A stretch of 64,000 nucleotides of DNA from Nocardioides sp. SLBN-35 (GCF_006715725.1 NZ_VFNU01000001.1:4898001-4962000), one strand, 5' to 3'. Positions 7,786 to 16,354 are shown, numbered from the stretch's first letter. Numbers and translations: made by a program. Notes: a model not told the origin generated them from the sequence alone.

Positions 7786-9446
7786 CGCCGCTCGCCCTTC
7801 GCGGCCGCACCCTCCACCTCGTAGCCCGGGTAGTCGACCGGCTCGCCGCTGGCGACCAGGGCGGCCTCGACCTCCGACTCGGCGACGCTCGGGCCGGTGG
7901 AGGTCCGCAGCGGGACCTCCTTGATGAACAGGATGCACAGGAAGGCGACCACGGCGAACGGCACGGCGACCAGGAACAGGTGACCGACCGCGTCGCCGAA
8001 GGAGGCCTCGTAGAGGGACCGGATCGGGGCCGGGAGGTCGGCCAGCTTGGGGATGTCGCCGGTGGAGTGCTGCATCGCGGCGAGCTGCTCCTGGCTGATC
8101 TTCCCGGCCCGGACGAGTGCCTCGATGCCGTTCGTGACGCCGCTGGTGACCTGGTGGGCGAGCACCGCGCCGAGGGCCGCGACACCGGCGGAACCGCCGA
8201 TGGAGCGGAACATCGCGACGACCGAGCTGGCCGCGCCGAGGTCCTCGACGGCGACGTTGTTCTGCACCGACAGGACCAGGTTCTGCATGGTGGCGCCGAG
8301 GCCGATGCCGACCAGCGCCATGTAGCTGCCGACGACGACCAGCGGGGTGTCGACGTCGATGGTGCCGAGCAGGGCGATGCCGGCGATGACGAAGATCATG
8401 CCGCCGACCAGCCAGCGCTTCCACAGACCGGTCTGGGTGATGATCCGGCCGCTGACGATGCTGGAGACGAGCAGGCCGCCGACCATGCAGACCGACATCA
8501 GACCGGCCTCGGTGGGGCTCATGCCGCGGGCGAGCTGGAAGTACTGGCTCAGGTAGACGGTCGCGCCGAACATCGCGACACCGATCATCACCGAGGCGGC
8601 GGTGGCCAGCGCGGTGGTGCGGTCACGGAACAGGCGCAGCGGGATCACGGGCTCGCTGGCGACCTTGGCCTCGACCCACAGCGCGCCGCCGATCAGGGCC
8701 AGGCTGCCGACGACGAGCCCCGCGGACATCCCGGAGATCCAGTCGAAGTTGGTGCCGGCGAGGCTGACCCAGACCAGGATCAGGCTGATGCCGGCCATGA
8801 TCAGGGTGGCTCCGAGGTAGTCGATCTTGACGTCGCGCTTGATGGTCGGCAGGTGCAGGGTCTTCTGGAGGACGACGAAGGCGATCGCGGCGATCGGGAT
8901 GCCGACGATGAAGCAGCCGCGCCAGCCCATCGGGCTGTCCACGATCAGGCCGCCGAGCAGCGGGCCGCTGACCGTCGCGGTCGCGAAGACGGCGCCGATG
9001 TAGCCGCTGTAGCGGCCGCGCTCACGCGGCGAGACCATCGAGGCGATGACGACCTGGACCAGTGCGGTCAGACCGCCGACGCCGAGTCCCTGGAAGGCGC
9101 GCGCGCCGATCAGCACGCCCATGCTGGGCGCCACCGCGGCGACGACCGAGCCGGCCGAGAAGATCACCAGTGCGACCTGCACCAGCAGCTTCTTGCTGAA
9201 CAGGTCGGCGAGCTTGCCCCAGATCGGGGTGGTCGCCGTCATGGTCAGCAGCGTCGCGACCACGACCCACGTGTAGCCGGTCTGGCTGCCGTGCAGGTCG
9301 GTCACGATCGCGGGGAGGGCATTGCTCACCACGGTGCTGGAGAGCATCGCCACGAACATCGCGAGCAGCAGCCCGGTCAGGGCCTCCAGGATCTCGCGGT
9401 GGGTCATCTGGCCCGGTTCGGCGGTGGCCGACGGAGCGTTCGTCAT
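7782..9446 (-). CDS. DHA2-family (EmrB/QacA) MFS multidrug efflux transporter
   Basis: About 554 residues with 14 predicted membrane helices. Family motifs include GKLADLFSKK after TM2, RAFQGLGVGGL, and the antiporter motif around ATVSGPLLGGLIVD. DHA2 pumps use the proton gradient to export drugs or dyes. ATG at 9446 is chosen because AGAAGAGA lies about 10 bases upstream; in-frame GTG 9473 and ATG 9470 are alternatives but sit against the operator. The C-terminal 60 residues are hydrophilic. It is co-transcribed with the overlapping marR gene, and the substrate is unknown. Confidence 0.9.
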   Translation of the reverse strand: MTNAPSATAEPGQMTHREILEALTGLLLAMFVAMLSSTVVSNALPAIVTDLHGSQTGYTWVVVATLLTMTATTPIWGKLADLFSKKLLVQVALVIFSAGSVVAAVAPSMGVLIGARAFQGLGVGGLTALVQVVIASMVSPRERGRYSGYIGAVFATATVSGPLLGGLIVDSPMGWRGCFIVGIPIAAIAFVVLQKTLHLPTIKRDVKIDYLGATLIMAGISLILVWVSLAGTNFDWISGMSAGLVVGSLALIGGALWVEAKVASEPVIPLRLFRDRTTALATAASVMIGVAMFGATVYLSQYFQLARGMSPTEAGLMSVCMVGGLLVSSIVSGRIITQTGLWKRWLVGGMIFVIAGIALLGTIDVDTPLVVVGSYMALVGIGLGATMQNLVLSVQNNVAVEDLGAASSVVAMFRSIGGSAGVAALGAVLAHQVTSGVTNGIEALVRAGKISQEQLAAMQHSTGDIPKLADLPAPIRSLYEASFGDAVGHLFLVAVPFAVVAFLCILFIKEVPLRTSTGPSVAESEVEAALVASGEPVDYPGYEVEGAAAKGERR

Positions 9447-9477
9447 CGAGTCGTCATCTCTTCTCGTCATCACCCAA

Positions 9478-9513
9478 ATGGTTGTCGTAGATCAACCATA
9501 TGCCAGATGGTTG
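9478..9513. promoter_or_regulatory. MarR operator candidate upstream of efflux operon
   Basis: An inverted repeat ATGGTTG (9478-9484), 8-base gap, CAACCAT (9493-9499), with a third direct half-site ATGGTTG at 9507-9513. The three copies of the same heptamer within 36 bases of the pump start are AT-rich against the local background. This fits a MarR dimer site plus a secondary half-site controlling the pump-marR operon. Assignment to this regulator is by position. Confidence 0.7.
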
Positions 9514-9564
9514 ACGACGGCAACTTTCTGTGACGCTGGAGACATCGAGGGCGACGAAATGCAG

Positions 9565-9626
9565 CGACCCGCAGGTGCGGTCCTCGGACCGGGCCGGGGG
9601 ACGATCCCGGTTTCACCTGCGGGTCG
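9565..9626 (-). terminator. Stem-loop between small ORF and efflux operon
   Basis: Perfect 13-base arms CGACCCGCAGGTG (9565-9577) and CACCTGCGGGTCG (9614-9626) separated by 36 bases. It lies downstream of the lacI gene and small ORF and upstream of the MarR operator, all read leftward. It could stop transcription from lacI before the efflux promoter or act as a leader structure. No U-tract is present, so terminator activity is inference. Confidence 0.4.
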
Positions 9627-9674
9627 GGTGGCTGCGTTGGTTTCGCGCGCAGCCCGTCGGAACTGCATGGGCTG

Positions 9675-9713
9675 CTAGCGGGCAGCCACCTCACGCGTCC
9701 TGGAAGAACTCAT
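9675..9713 (-). CDS. Candidate 12-residue leader peptide with near-perfect Shine-Dalgarno
   Basis: On the minus strand, AAAGGAGGTGGTCC (complement of 9720-9733), essentially the full anti-anti-SD sequence, precedes ATG AGT TCT TCC by 10 bases. The ORF encodes MSSSRTREVAAR and stops at 9675-9677. Such an exact ribosome site is much stronger than those of neighbouring genes. It follows lacI by about 67 bases on the same strand and has its own promoter candidate at 9746-9774. It may be a regulatory upstream ORF or leader peptide. I do not recognise the peptide. Confidence 0.45.
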   Translation of the reverse strand: MSSSRTREVAAR

Positions 9714-9745
9714 TCTTCGGACCACCTCCTTTCCCGTGTGCGACA

Positions 9746-9774
9746 ACGGTAGGTCGCCGATCCGCCGCGCACAA
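9746..9774 (-). promoter_or_regulatory. Promoter candidate for the 12-residue ORF
   Basis: Reading the minus strand, TTGTGC (complement of 9769-9774) and TACCGT (complement of 9746-9751) are separated by 17 bases, a reasonable -35/-10 pair. It would start transcription just upstream of the strong ribosome site. The match to consensus is only moderate. Confidence 0.35.
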
Positions 9775-9780
9775 CGGCAT

Positions 9781-10776
9781 TTACGAAGGCGATCCAGGGC
9801 GCGTGCCGGTCGACTCGCGCACCCGCAGCTGCGTGGGTACGACGACCGAGGCCGGCGTACCGGAGGGCGGGCGGAGCAGCAGCTCGACGGCGCAGGCGCC
9901 GGCGTCCTCGGTGCGCTCGGCGAGCGTGGTGAGCGCGGGCTGGCAGAAGTCGGCGCCGAACATGTCGTCGAAGCCGACCACGCTGACCTCCTCGGGCACG
10001 CGCACACCACGCGCAGCCAGCCGCCGGAGCACGCCGATGGCGAGCATGTCGTTGTGGCACACGACGGCGTGCGCGCCGGCGGCGAGGGCCGCGTCCGCGG
10101 CGGCGGGACCACCCTGGAGCGTGGGCAGGTACGGGCCCAGCCGGCGCGCGCCGACGCCCGCGTCCGCGGCGGCGGCCTGCAGGCCGGCCCAGCGCCGGGC
10201 GCCGGACCAGGACTCGTGCGGCCCGCCGAGGAACACCAGGGACCGGTGCCCCAGCGAGACCAGGTGATCGACGATCTGCCGGGTGCCGGCGTCGTAGTCG
10301 GCGACGACCGAGGGCACCCCAGGGAGGGTGCGGTTCACCAGAGCGAGGCGGTTTCGCGCCCCCGCCGCGGCGAGGTCGTCGTCGGTGCCACGGGCGGCCG
10401 CGACCACGATCCCGTCGACCGCCGGCCCCAGCCGGGCGATCAGCTCGCCCTCCTTGGCCGCGCTCTCCTGGGTGTCGCCGAGAACCAGCGTCTTGCCGGC
10501 CGCCGCGGCCGCGCGCTCCGCACCCTTGATCGCGCCGGCGAAGTAGGGGTTGGTGATGTCGGGGACGAGCAGTGCGTAGGTGTGGGTGCGGCCCGAGCTC
10601 ATCGCACGGGCGCTCGGGTTCGGCACGTAGCCGAGCCGGGCGGCGACCTCGAGGATGTGCTCGCGCGTGGTCGCGTTGACGCGGCCCGGGGTGCTCAGCG
10701 CGCGCGACACGGTGGAGGTCGCGACACCCGCGGACTCGGCGACGTCGGTGATGGTGACCCGCTTCGGAACTGCCAC
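9781..10776 (-). CDS. LacI-family repressor of the divergent quinate/shikimate operon
   Basis: A 331-residue protein. The LacI helix-turn-helix VTITDVAESAGVATSTVSRAL is at the N-terminus with hinge helix NPSARAMSSGRTHT, followed by a periplasmic-binding-like ligand domain (LLVPDITNPYFAGAIKGAE, VVGFDDMFGADFCQPALTT). The GTG at 10776 is the only start that retains the whole HTH. It is divergent from the transporter gene at 10889; an 18-base palindrome between them is the likely operator. By context the effector may be quinate, shikimate or a pathway intermediate such as dehydroshikimate. In Corynebacterium the equivalent genes use a LysR-type regulator (QsuR), so the regulator class differs here. 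Confidence 0.88.
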   Translation of the reverse strand: MAVPKRVTITDVAESAGVATSTVSRALSTPGRVNATTREHILEVAARLGYVPNPSARAMSSGRTHTYALLVPDITNPYFAGAIKGAERAAAAAGKTLVLGDTQESAAKEGELIARLGPAVDGIVVAAARGTDDDLAAAGARNRLALVNRTLPGVPSVVADYDAGTRQIVDHLVSLGHRSLVFLGGPHESWSGARRWAGLQAAAADAGVGARRLGPYLPTLQGGPAAADAALAAGAHAVVCHNDMLAIGVLRRLAARGVRVPEEVSVVGFDDMFGADFCQPALTTLAERTEDAGACAVELLLRPPSGTPASVVVPTQLRVRESTGTRPGSPS

Positions 10777-10797
10777 GGCAGCAGTCTATGGCAAGAA

Positions 10798-10815
10798 ATG
10801 GCAACCGATTGCCAT
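10798..10815. promoter_or_regulatory. LacI-type operator palindrome
   Basis: ATGGCAACCGATTGCCAT, with perfect 7-base arms ATGGCAA/TTGCCAT around CCGA. A partial extra half (TATGGCAAG) sits just left of it at 10788-10796. It lies 22 bases upstream of the lacI start and 73 bases upstream of the transporter start, where one dimer could control both directions. The shape matches LacI-family sites. Binding by this regulator is inferred from position. Confidence 0.8.
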
Positions 10816-10888
10816 GTGACCGGCGCCACTCGTAGCGTCCTGCGCAGTTCGCGTCCACAGTGGAGGCGACGGAGAAAGGCAGTTCGAG

Positions 10889-12244
10889 ATGGCCCAGGAC
10901 CTCGCCCCGGTCCGCACCCCGCGGAAGGCCGCACTCGCGGCATGGTGCGGCAGCGCGCTCGAGTACTACGACTTCGCGATCTACGGCGCCGCCGCCGCCC
11001 TGGTGTTCCCCAAGATCTTCTTCCCCGAGGGCAACGAGACCGCGGCCAGCATCGCCTCCTTCGCGACCTTCGGCGTCGCGTACGTCGCCCGCCCGATCGG
11101 CTCGTTCTTCATGGGCCATGTCGGCGACCGGCTCGGTCGCAAGCGGATCCTGATCGGGACGCTGCTGCTGATGGGCGTCTCCACCTTCCTGGTCGGCTGC
11201 CTGCCGACGTACGGCCAGGTCGGGATGCTCGCCCCGGCGCTGCTCGTCGTGCTCCGCCTGCTGCAGGGCCTCTCCGCCGCGGGCGAGCAGGCCGGCGCCA
11301 ACTCGATGTCCTTCGAGCACGCACCCGACGACCGGCGCGGGTTCTTCACGAGCTTCACATTGAGCGGCACCCAGGGCGGACAGATCCTCGCCCCGGCCGT
11401 GTTCCTGCCGCTGGCCGCCGTGCTCCCCGAGGACGCGCTGCTCAGCTGGGGCTGGCGGGTGCCGTTCTGGCTGAGCGCCGCGGTCGTGCTGATCGGCTTC
11501 CTGATCCGCCGCACCCTCGACGAGACGCCCGAGTTCCACCGCGAGGCCGCCCGAGAGGAGACGCCCAAGGCGCCGCTCGGCGTGCTCTTCCGCGACCACT
11601 GGGCCGGTGTCGTCCGGGTCTTCTTCGCGGCGTTCGTCGCGGTCGTGAACACCATGTTCGCCGTCCTCGCGCTCAACCTCGCGACCTCCGAGGACTACGG
11701 CATCGAGATCAGCAAGACCACCATGCTGTGGCTCGCGATCGTCGCCAACGTCGTCGCCGTCGGCACCATCCCGCTGTGGGCCTCGGTCTCCGACCGGATC
11801 GGCCGCAAGCCGGTCTTCGTCACCGGTCTGATCGGCAGCAGCGTCCTGGTGACGCTCTTCCTCTGGTCGATCACGCAGCACGACGTGCCGCTCGTCCTGA
11901 TCAGCGGCATCGCGCTGGCCGGCGTCGTCTACAGCATGCCCAACGCCGTGTGGCCCGCGACGTACGCCGAGTACTTCCCCACGTCGGTCCGCCTGTCCGG
12001 CATGGCGATCGGCACCCAGTTCGGCTTCGCCCTCGCCGGGTTCACACCCACGATCGCCGGCTGGCTGCTCGACGGCGACGCCGACAACTGGTACCGCGTC
12101 GCCGGCTTCGTGGTCGCCGCCTGCACCATCTCCGCGATCGCCGTGCTCACCGGCCCGTCCGGCACGCACCGCGTCCCCACCGCCGAGGTCGGCCGTACGA
12201 CGACCCGCGGCGCCGCCCTCCCGGTGCCGGAGCCGGCCCGATGA
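10889..12244 (+). CDS. MFS transporter (metabolite:H+ symporter), probable quinate/shikimate importer
   Basis: A 451-residue protein with 12 predicted helices. The N-terminus AAWCGSALEYYDFAIYG and the loop motif GHVGDRLGRKRILIG are typical of the metabolite:H+ symporter group, which includes ShiA for shikimate. A second copy of the loop motif, SDRIGRKPVF, lies in the C-terminal half. It is the first gene of a four-gene overlapping operon with dehydroquinase, shikimate dehydrogenase and dehydroshikimate dehydratase, so import of quinate or shikimate is the natural role. Stop and next start overlap as ATGA. Substrate is inferred from context. Confidence 0.87.
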   Translation: MAQDLAPVRTPRKAALAAWCGSALEYYDFAIYGAAAALVFPKIFFPEGNETAASIASFATFGVAYVARPIGSFFMGHVGDRLGRKRILIGTLLLMGVSTFLVGCLPTYGQVGMLAPALLVVLRLLQGLSAAGEQAGANSMSFEHAPDDRRGFFTSFTLSGTQGGQILAPAVFLPLAAVLPEDALLSWGWRVPFWLSAAVVLIGFLIRRTLDETPEFHREAAREETPKAPLGVLFRDHWAGVVRVFFAAFVAVVNTMFAVLALNLATSEDYGIEISKTTMLWLAIVANVVAVGTIPLWASVSDRIGRKPVFVTGLIGSSVLVTLFLWSITQHDVPLVLISGIALAGVVYSMPNAVWPATYAEYFPTSVRLSGMAIGTQFGFALAGFTPTIAGWLLDGDADNWYRVAGFVVAACTISAIAVLTGPSGTHRVPTAEVGRTTTRGAALPVPEPAR

Positions 12245-12705
12245 GCGCACGACCCGTGATCGCCGTCCTCAACGGCCCCAACCTCAACCTGCTCGGCGAG
12301 CGGGACCCGAGGGCCTACGGCACGACCACCCTCCCCGAGATCGAGAACCTCTGCCACGCGGTCGCCGACCGGCTCGGCTACGACCTCGACTTCCGCCAGA
12401 CCAACCACGAGGGCGTGCTCGTCGACGCGATCCACGAGCTGCGCCACAGCGCGGCCGGCGTCGTCGTCAACGCGGCCGCCCTCTCCCACACCTCGGTCGG
12501 GGTCCGCGACGCGCTCGCCGTGGTCGACGGCCCGGTCGTGGAGGTGCACCTGAGCAACATCCACCGCCGCGAGGCCTTCCGGCACCACTCGTACGTCGCC
12601 GAGGTGGCCGACGGGATCGTCACCGGCTGCGGTGCCCGCGGCTACGCGATGGCGGTCGAGCACGTGGCGCACCTGGCCGACGACCGCCTGGCGGAGCAGC
12701 GATGA
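12241..12705 (+). CDS. aroQ: Type II 3-dehydroquinate dehydratase
   Basis: A 154-residue enzyme interconverting 3-dehydroquinate and 3-dehydroshikimate. VLNGPNLNLLGERDPRAYG carries the conserved N-terminal block with the catalytic tyrosine, NHEGVLVDAIH the second block, NAAALSHTSVGVRDAL the third, and EVHLSNIHRREAFRHHS the catalytic His region. Length fits type II enzymes. It overlaps both neighbours by four bases. In this setting it probably works catabolically, equivalent to QsuC, feeding dehydroshikimate to the dehydratase downstream, although an anabolic role cannot be excluded. Confidence 0.93.
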   Translation: MSARPVIAVLNGPNLNLLGERDPRAYGTTTLPEIENLCHAVADRLGYDLDFRQTNHEGVLVDAIHELRHSAAGVVVNAAALSHTSVGVRDALAVVDGPVVEVHLSNIHRREAFRHHSYVAEVADGIVTGCGARGYAMAVEHVAHLADDRLAEQR

Positions 12706-13550
12706 GCGCGTCGTACTGCCTCGGCCTGGTCGGCGCCGGCATCGGCGGCTCGCTGACCCCGGCGATGCAGGAGCGCGAGGGCCGGGCGCACGGCGTGGCG
12801 CTGACCTACCGGCGCATCGACGCGGAGGTGCGCGGGTTCGGCGTCGAGGACCTGCCCGAGCTGATCCGGTGGGCGCATGCGTTCGGCTTCGACGGGCTCA
12901 ACTTCACCCACCCCTTCAAGCAGGCGGTGCTGCCGCTGCTGGACGACATCTCGCAGGCTGCCGACGACCTCGGCGCGGTGAACACCGTCCAGATCCGCGA
13001 CGGCCGGCTCGTCGGCCACAACACCGACTGGTCCGGCTGGGGGCGGGCGTTCCGCTCGGCCCTGCCCGACGCGGTCACCGACCACGCCGTCGTCGTCGGC
13101 GCCGGGGGCGCCGGCCTCGCCGTCGCCTACGCGTTGCTCGACCAGGGTGCCGCGCACGTCGCGATCCACGACGCCGACGCCGAGCGGGCCGAGACGGCCG
13201 CGATCCGGCTCGGCAAGAGGTTCGCGGCCGAGCGGATCACGCCGGTCGACGACGTCGCCACGGCCCTCACCGAGGCGCAGGGCCTGGTCAACGCGACCCC
13301 GATCGGGATGCACGGCCACGCCGGGCTGCCCGTCGCGCCGGCGCTGGTGAACCCGCGCTTGTGGGTGGCCGATGTCGTCTACTTCCCGCTCGAGACCGAG
13401 CTGATCGCGCTCGCCCGCTCGCGTGGCTGCCGGGTCGTCCCCGGTGGTGGGATGGCGGTCGGCCAGGCCGTCGACGCCTTCGAGCTGTTCACCGGCAGGC
13501 AGGCCGACGCGGACCGGATGGCCCGCCACTTCGCGGACCTGACGTCATGA
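12702..13550 (+). CDS. Shikimate/quinate dehydrogenase
   Basis: A 282-residue protein of the AroE/YdiB/QsuD superfamily. The substrate domain contains SLTPAMQ and NFTHPFKQAV with the catalytic Lys, and GHNTDWSGW with the catalytic Asp. The nucleotide-binding loop is GAGGAGLAVAYAL, and NATPIGM is conserved. The segment after beta-2 has acidic residues (HDADAERAE) rather than the basic NRTxxR of NADP-specific AroE, which suggests NAD+ use and a catabolic direction. It overlaps the neighbouring genes by four bases. Quinate/shikimate oxidation to dehydroquinate/dehydroshikimate is inferred from context. Confidence 0.88.
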   Translation: MSASYCLGLVGAGIGGSLTPAMQEREGRAHGVALTYRRIDAEVRGFGVEDLPELIRWAHAFGFDGLNFTHPFKQAVLPLLDDISQAADDLGAVNTVQIRDGRLVGHNTDWSGWGRAFRSALPDAVTDHAVVVGAGGAGLAVAYALLDQGAAHVAIHDADAERAETAAIRLGKRFAAERITPVDDVATALTEAQGLVNATPIGMHGHAGLPVAPALVNPRLWVADVVYFPLETELIALARSRGCRVVPGGGMAVGQAVDAFELFTGRQADADRMARHFADLTS

Positions 13551-15361
13551 CCAAGCGCCGCAGCATCGCAACGGTCTCCCTGTCCGGCCTGCTCGCCGAC
13601 AAGCTCGAGACCATCGCGGCGGCGGGTTTCGACGGTGTCGAGATCTTCGACAACGACCTGGTCGCCTCGCCGTTGGGTCCCGAGGACGTGGCGAGGAGGT
13701 GCGCCGACCTCGGCCTGCGGATCGAGCTGTTCCAGCCGGTGCGCGACGTCGAGGGCGTGCGGCCTGCGGACTTCCCGGCCGTCGTACGACGCGTCGCCCG
13801 CAAGCTCGACGTCGCCGCTGCCCTGGGCGCACCGGTCGTGCTGCTGTGCTCCAACGTCCAGCCGGACGCGATCGACGACCCCGCCCTGTCGGCCGCCCAG
13901 CTGGCGGTCCTGGGCGACCTGGCCGCCGAGCGCGGGCTGGTCCTCGCCTTCGAGGCGCTCGCCTGGGGCCGTCACGTCGACCGGGTCGGCCGGGCCTGGG
14001 ACATCGTCGAGCGGGCCGGCCACCCCGCCGTCACCCTCGCGGTCGACACCTTCCACCTGCTCTCGCGCGGCGACGACGCCGGCGCGCTGGCCGGCGTACC
14101 CGGCGCCCGGATCGGCTTCCTCCAGGTCGCCGACGCCCCGCTGCTCGACATGGACGTGCTCGAGTGGAGCCGGCACCACCGCTGCTTCCCGGGCCAGGGG
14201 ACGATGGACGTGACCGGAGTGGTCGAGGCCGTCCTCGCCGCGGGGTACGACGGCCCGCTGTCCCTCGAGGTCTTCAGCGACGTCGTGCGGGAGTCCCCTG
14301 CGGCCACCACCGCCCGCGACGCGCTGCGCTCGCTGGTCCACCTCGAGGACGACCTGGCCCGCCGCGACCCGACCGCCGTACCCGTCGCGCCGCCGGCACC
14401 CGAGCGTGCCGACGCCGCCTTCCTCGAGCTCCCCGCCGGCCCCGCGACCGACGACCTGCTCGCCCGGCTCGGCTTCACGCTGGCCGGCTGGCACCACCAC
14501 AAGCCGGTCGCCCGCTGGCGCCACGGCGCCGCCGAGGTGCTGGTCGACGCGGGCGCCACCGGCCCCGCGCTCGGCATCGCCACAGCACCGGTCGCCCAGG
14601 TGGCCGAGCGCGCGGCCGCCCTGCTCTGGCCGAGCGTCTCCGTGGCGCGGACCACCGGCGACACCCGCCTGCCCGGCATCACCTCCCCGGCGGGTGTGCC
14701 CGTCTTCGTCAGCGGCCCCGCGGGCGAGGCCGACGACTGGCGCCACGACTTCGGCGCGGCCCCGCCGGAGGAGCGCGGCTGGCTCGGCATCGACCACGTC
14801 GGGGTCGCCGTACCCGCCCGCGCGCTGAACGAAGAGGTCGCCTTCCTGCGCACCCTGCTCGGCCTCGAACCGGCGGCCCTCGAGGAGTTCATCGACCCGC
14901 ACGGCCGGGTCCGCAGCCGCGCCTTCCGACCCGCGACAGGCGACCTGCGACTGGTCGTCAACGTGCCCGACGTCGCCGCCCCCCGGCTCCCGTCGGGCGT
15001 CGTCCAGGTCGCCTTCCGGTGCGCCGACCTGCTGGCGGAGGTACGCCGGCTGCGGGCGGCCGGCGTACCCCTCATGCCGGTACCGGACAACTACTACGCC
15101 GACCTCGGCGCCCGCTTCGACCTGGATCCCGCGCTGCTCGCGGAGCTGCGGGAGCACGGCGTCCTCTACGACCGCGCCGGCGACGGCGAGCTGCTGCACG
15201 CCTACACACCCGTGCTCCCCCAGGGCTTCTGCGTCGAGCTGCTCGAGCGCCGGGGCGGGTACGACGGCTACGGCGCCGCCAACACCCACGTCCGGCTGGC
15301 GGCCCAGGCCGCCTCCCGACCGAGCTGTGACGGAGGCAACGCCCGCCCCGGGAATGTCTAG
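13547..15361 (+). CDS. 3-Dehydroshikimate dehydratase (QsuB-like), TIM barrel fused to a VOC/HPPD-like domain
   Basis: A 604-residue protein. Residues about 1-280 form an AP-endonuclease-2/sugar-isomerase barrel (FDGVEIFDND, VLAFEALAWGRHVD, VTLAVDTFHLLSRG, GPLSLEVFSD) with metal ligands in the EALAW, DTFH and SLEVF strands. Residues about 290-590 resemble two vicinal-oxygen-chelate modules (WLGIDHVGVAVPA, FCVELLERRGGYDGYG), as in the 4-hydroxyphenylpyruvate-dioxygenase-like half of QsuB. The barrel converts 3-dehydroshikimate to protocatechuate. Protocatechuate ring-cleavage genes are not in the window. It is the last clear gene of the quinate/shikimate operon, though metQ starts only 24 bases later. 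Confidence 0.9.
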   Translation: MTKRRSIATVSLSGLLADKLETIAAAGFDGVEIFDNDLVASPLGPEDVARRCADLGLRIELFQPVRDVEGVRPADFPAVVRRVARKLDVAAALGAPVVLLCSNVQPDAIDDPALSAAQLAVLGDLAAERGLVLAFEALAWGRHVDRVGRAWDIVERAGHPAVTLAVDTFHLLSRGDDAGALAGVPGARIGFLQVADAPLLDMDVLEWSRHHRCFPGQGTMDVTGVVEAVLAAGYDGPLSLEVFSDVVRESPAATTARDALRSLVHLEDDLARRDPTAVPVAPPAPERADAAFLELPAGPATDDLLARLGFTLAGWHHHKPVARWRHGAAEVLVDAGATGPALGIATAPVAQVAERAAALLWPSVSVARTTGDTRLPGITSPAGVPVFVSGPAGEADDWRHDFGAAPPEERGWLGIDHVGVAVPARALNEEVAFLRTLLGLEPAALEEFIDPHGRVRSRAFRPATGDLRLVVNVPDVAAPRLPSGVVQVAFRCADLLAEVRRLRAAGVPLMPVPDNYYADLGARFDLDPALLAELREHGVLYDRAGDGELLHAYTPVLPQGFCVELLERRGGYDGYGAANTHVRLAAQAASRPSCDGGNARPGNV

Positions 15362-15385
15362 CAGTTTGGTTGCATTAAGGCAGGC

Positions 15386-16354
15386 ATGTCCGACCAGACT
15401 CCCCTCATCGAGGCCCCGAAGTCCCGGCTACCGCTGGTGATCGGTGCGGCCGTGGCCGTGCTCGCCGTCATCGCGGCGGCGATCTTCCTCCTCACCCGCG
15501 ACGGTGACGACACCCGGCGCGCGACCGGCGGTGACGGCACTGCCGAGCTGTCGAAGAGCGACCCGGTGAAGGTGGTGCTCGGCACCGTCGGCGCGAGCGA
15601 CCCGTACTGGAAGACGTTCGAGAAGGCCGCGAAGGAGGCGGGCATCGAGCTGGAGATCCGCGACTTCGCGGAGTACCCGCTGCCGAACCCGGCGCTGGCC
15701 GAGGGCGAGCTGGACGCCAACCAGTTTCAGCACATCGTCTACCTCGCCGAGTACAACGTCGCCAACGACGACGACCTGGTGCCGCTCGGCGCGACCGCGA
15801 TCTACCCCCTCGGCCTCTACTCGCAGAAGTACGACGACGTCGCGGACATCCCCGACGGCGAGACCGTGATCGTCCCCGACGACGACTCCAACCAGGCCCG
15901 CGGCCTGCTCGTGCTGCAGTCGGCCGGCCTGATCAAGCTCAAGGACGGCGGCTCGATCTTCTCGACCGTCGCCGACGTCGACGAGTCCGCCTCGCGGGTC
16001 AAGGTCAAGGCGCTGCAGGCCGACCTGACGCCGACCTCCCTGCCCGACGTCGCGGCCGCGATCGTCAACAACGACTTCGTCGAGGACGCCGGGCTGCAGT
16101 TCGACGACGCCATCGCCGTGGACGACGCGAGCGACCCCAAGGCGATCCCGTACGTCAACATCTTCGCCGTGCGCGCCGAGGACAAGGACAACCCGGCGCT
16201 GAAGAAGCTGGTCGAGGTCTACCAGCAGACGCAAGGAGTGCTCGACGGCGTCGACGAGGCCGCCGGCGGCACCGCCGAGTTCGTCACGATCGGCCAGGCC
16301 GACCTCGAGAAGAGCCTGCACGACGTCGAGAAGCAGATCCGCGAGCAGAAGTGA
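15386..16354 (+). CDS. metQ: MetQ-type (NlpA) substrate-binding protein, anchored by a membrane helix
   Basis: A 322-residue D-methionine-type (NlpA family) binding protein: VKVVLGTVGASDPYWKTF, the LELDANQFQH-like segment GELDANQFQHIVYL, and NPALKKLVEVYQ are characteristic. Unusually it has no cysteine at all and no lipobox; instead an uncleaved hydrophobic helix spans about residues 15-36. It should therefore be tethered by a transmembrane segment. The following metN and metI genes overlap it, giving a complete importer for methionine or a related compound. No SAM riboswitch fits in the 24 bases upstream, so expression may follow the quinate/shikimate operon or start from an internal promoter. 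Confidence 0.9.
   Translation: MSDQTPLIEAPKSRLPLVIGAAVAVLAVIAAAIFLLTRDGDDTRRATGGDGTAELSKSDPVKVVLGTVGASDPYWKTFEKAAKEAGIELEIRDFAEYPLPNPALAEGELDANQFQHIVYLAEYNVANDDDLVPLGATAIYPLGLYSQKYDDVADIPDGETVIVPDDDSNQARGLLVLQSAGLIKLKDGGSIFSTVADVDESASRVKVKALQADLTPTSLPDVAAAIVNNDFVEDAGLQFDDAIAVDDASDPKAIPYVNIFAVRAEDKDNPALKKLVEVYQQTQGVLDGVDEAAGGTAEFVTIGQADLEKSLHDVEKQIREQK

Noticed and set aside
9720..9735. Fragment of 16S rRNA 3' end (ACCTCCTTTC)
   Set aside because: The match is limited to the anti-Shine-Dalgarno-like part and is better explained as a strong ribosome site on the minus strand.
9710..12250. An 846-codon minus-strand frame over the transporter and operator region
   Set aside because: It runs through the lacI promoter, the operator and the wrong strand of the MFS gene; composition is typical of a shadow frame.
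15362..15385. SAM or other riboswitch upstream of metQ
   Set aside because: Only 24 bases separate metQ from the preceding gene, too short for any known riboswitch.
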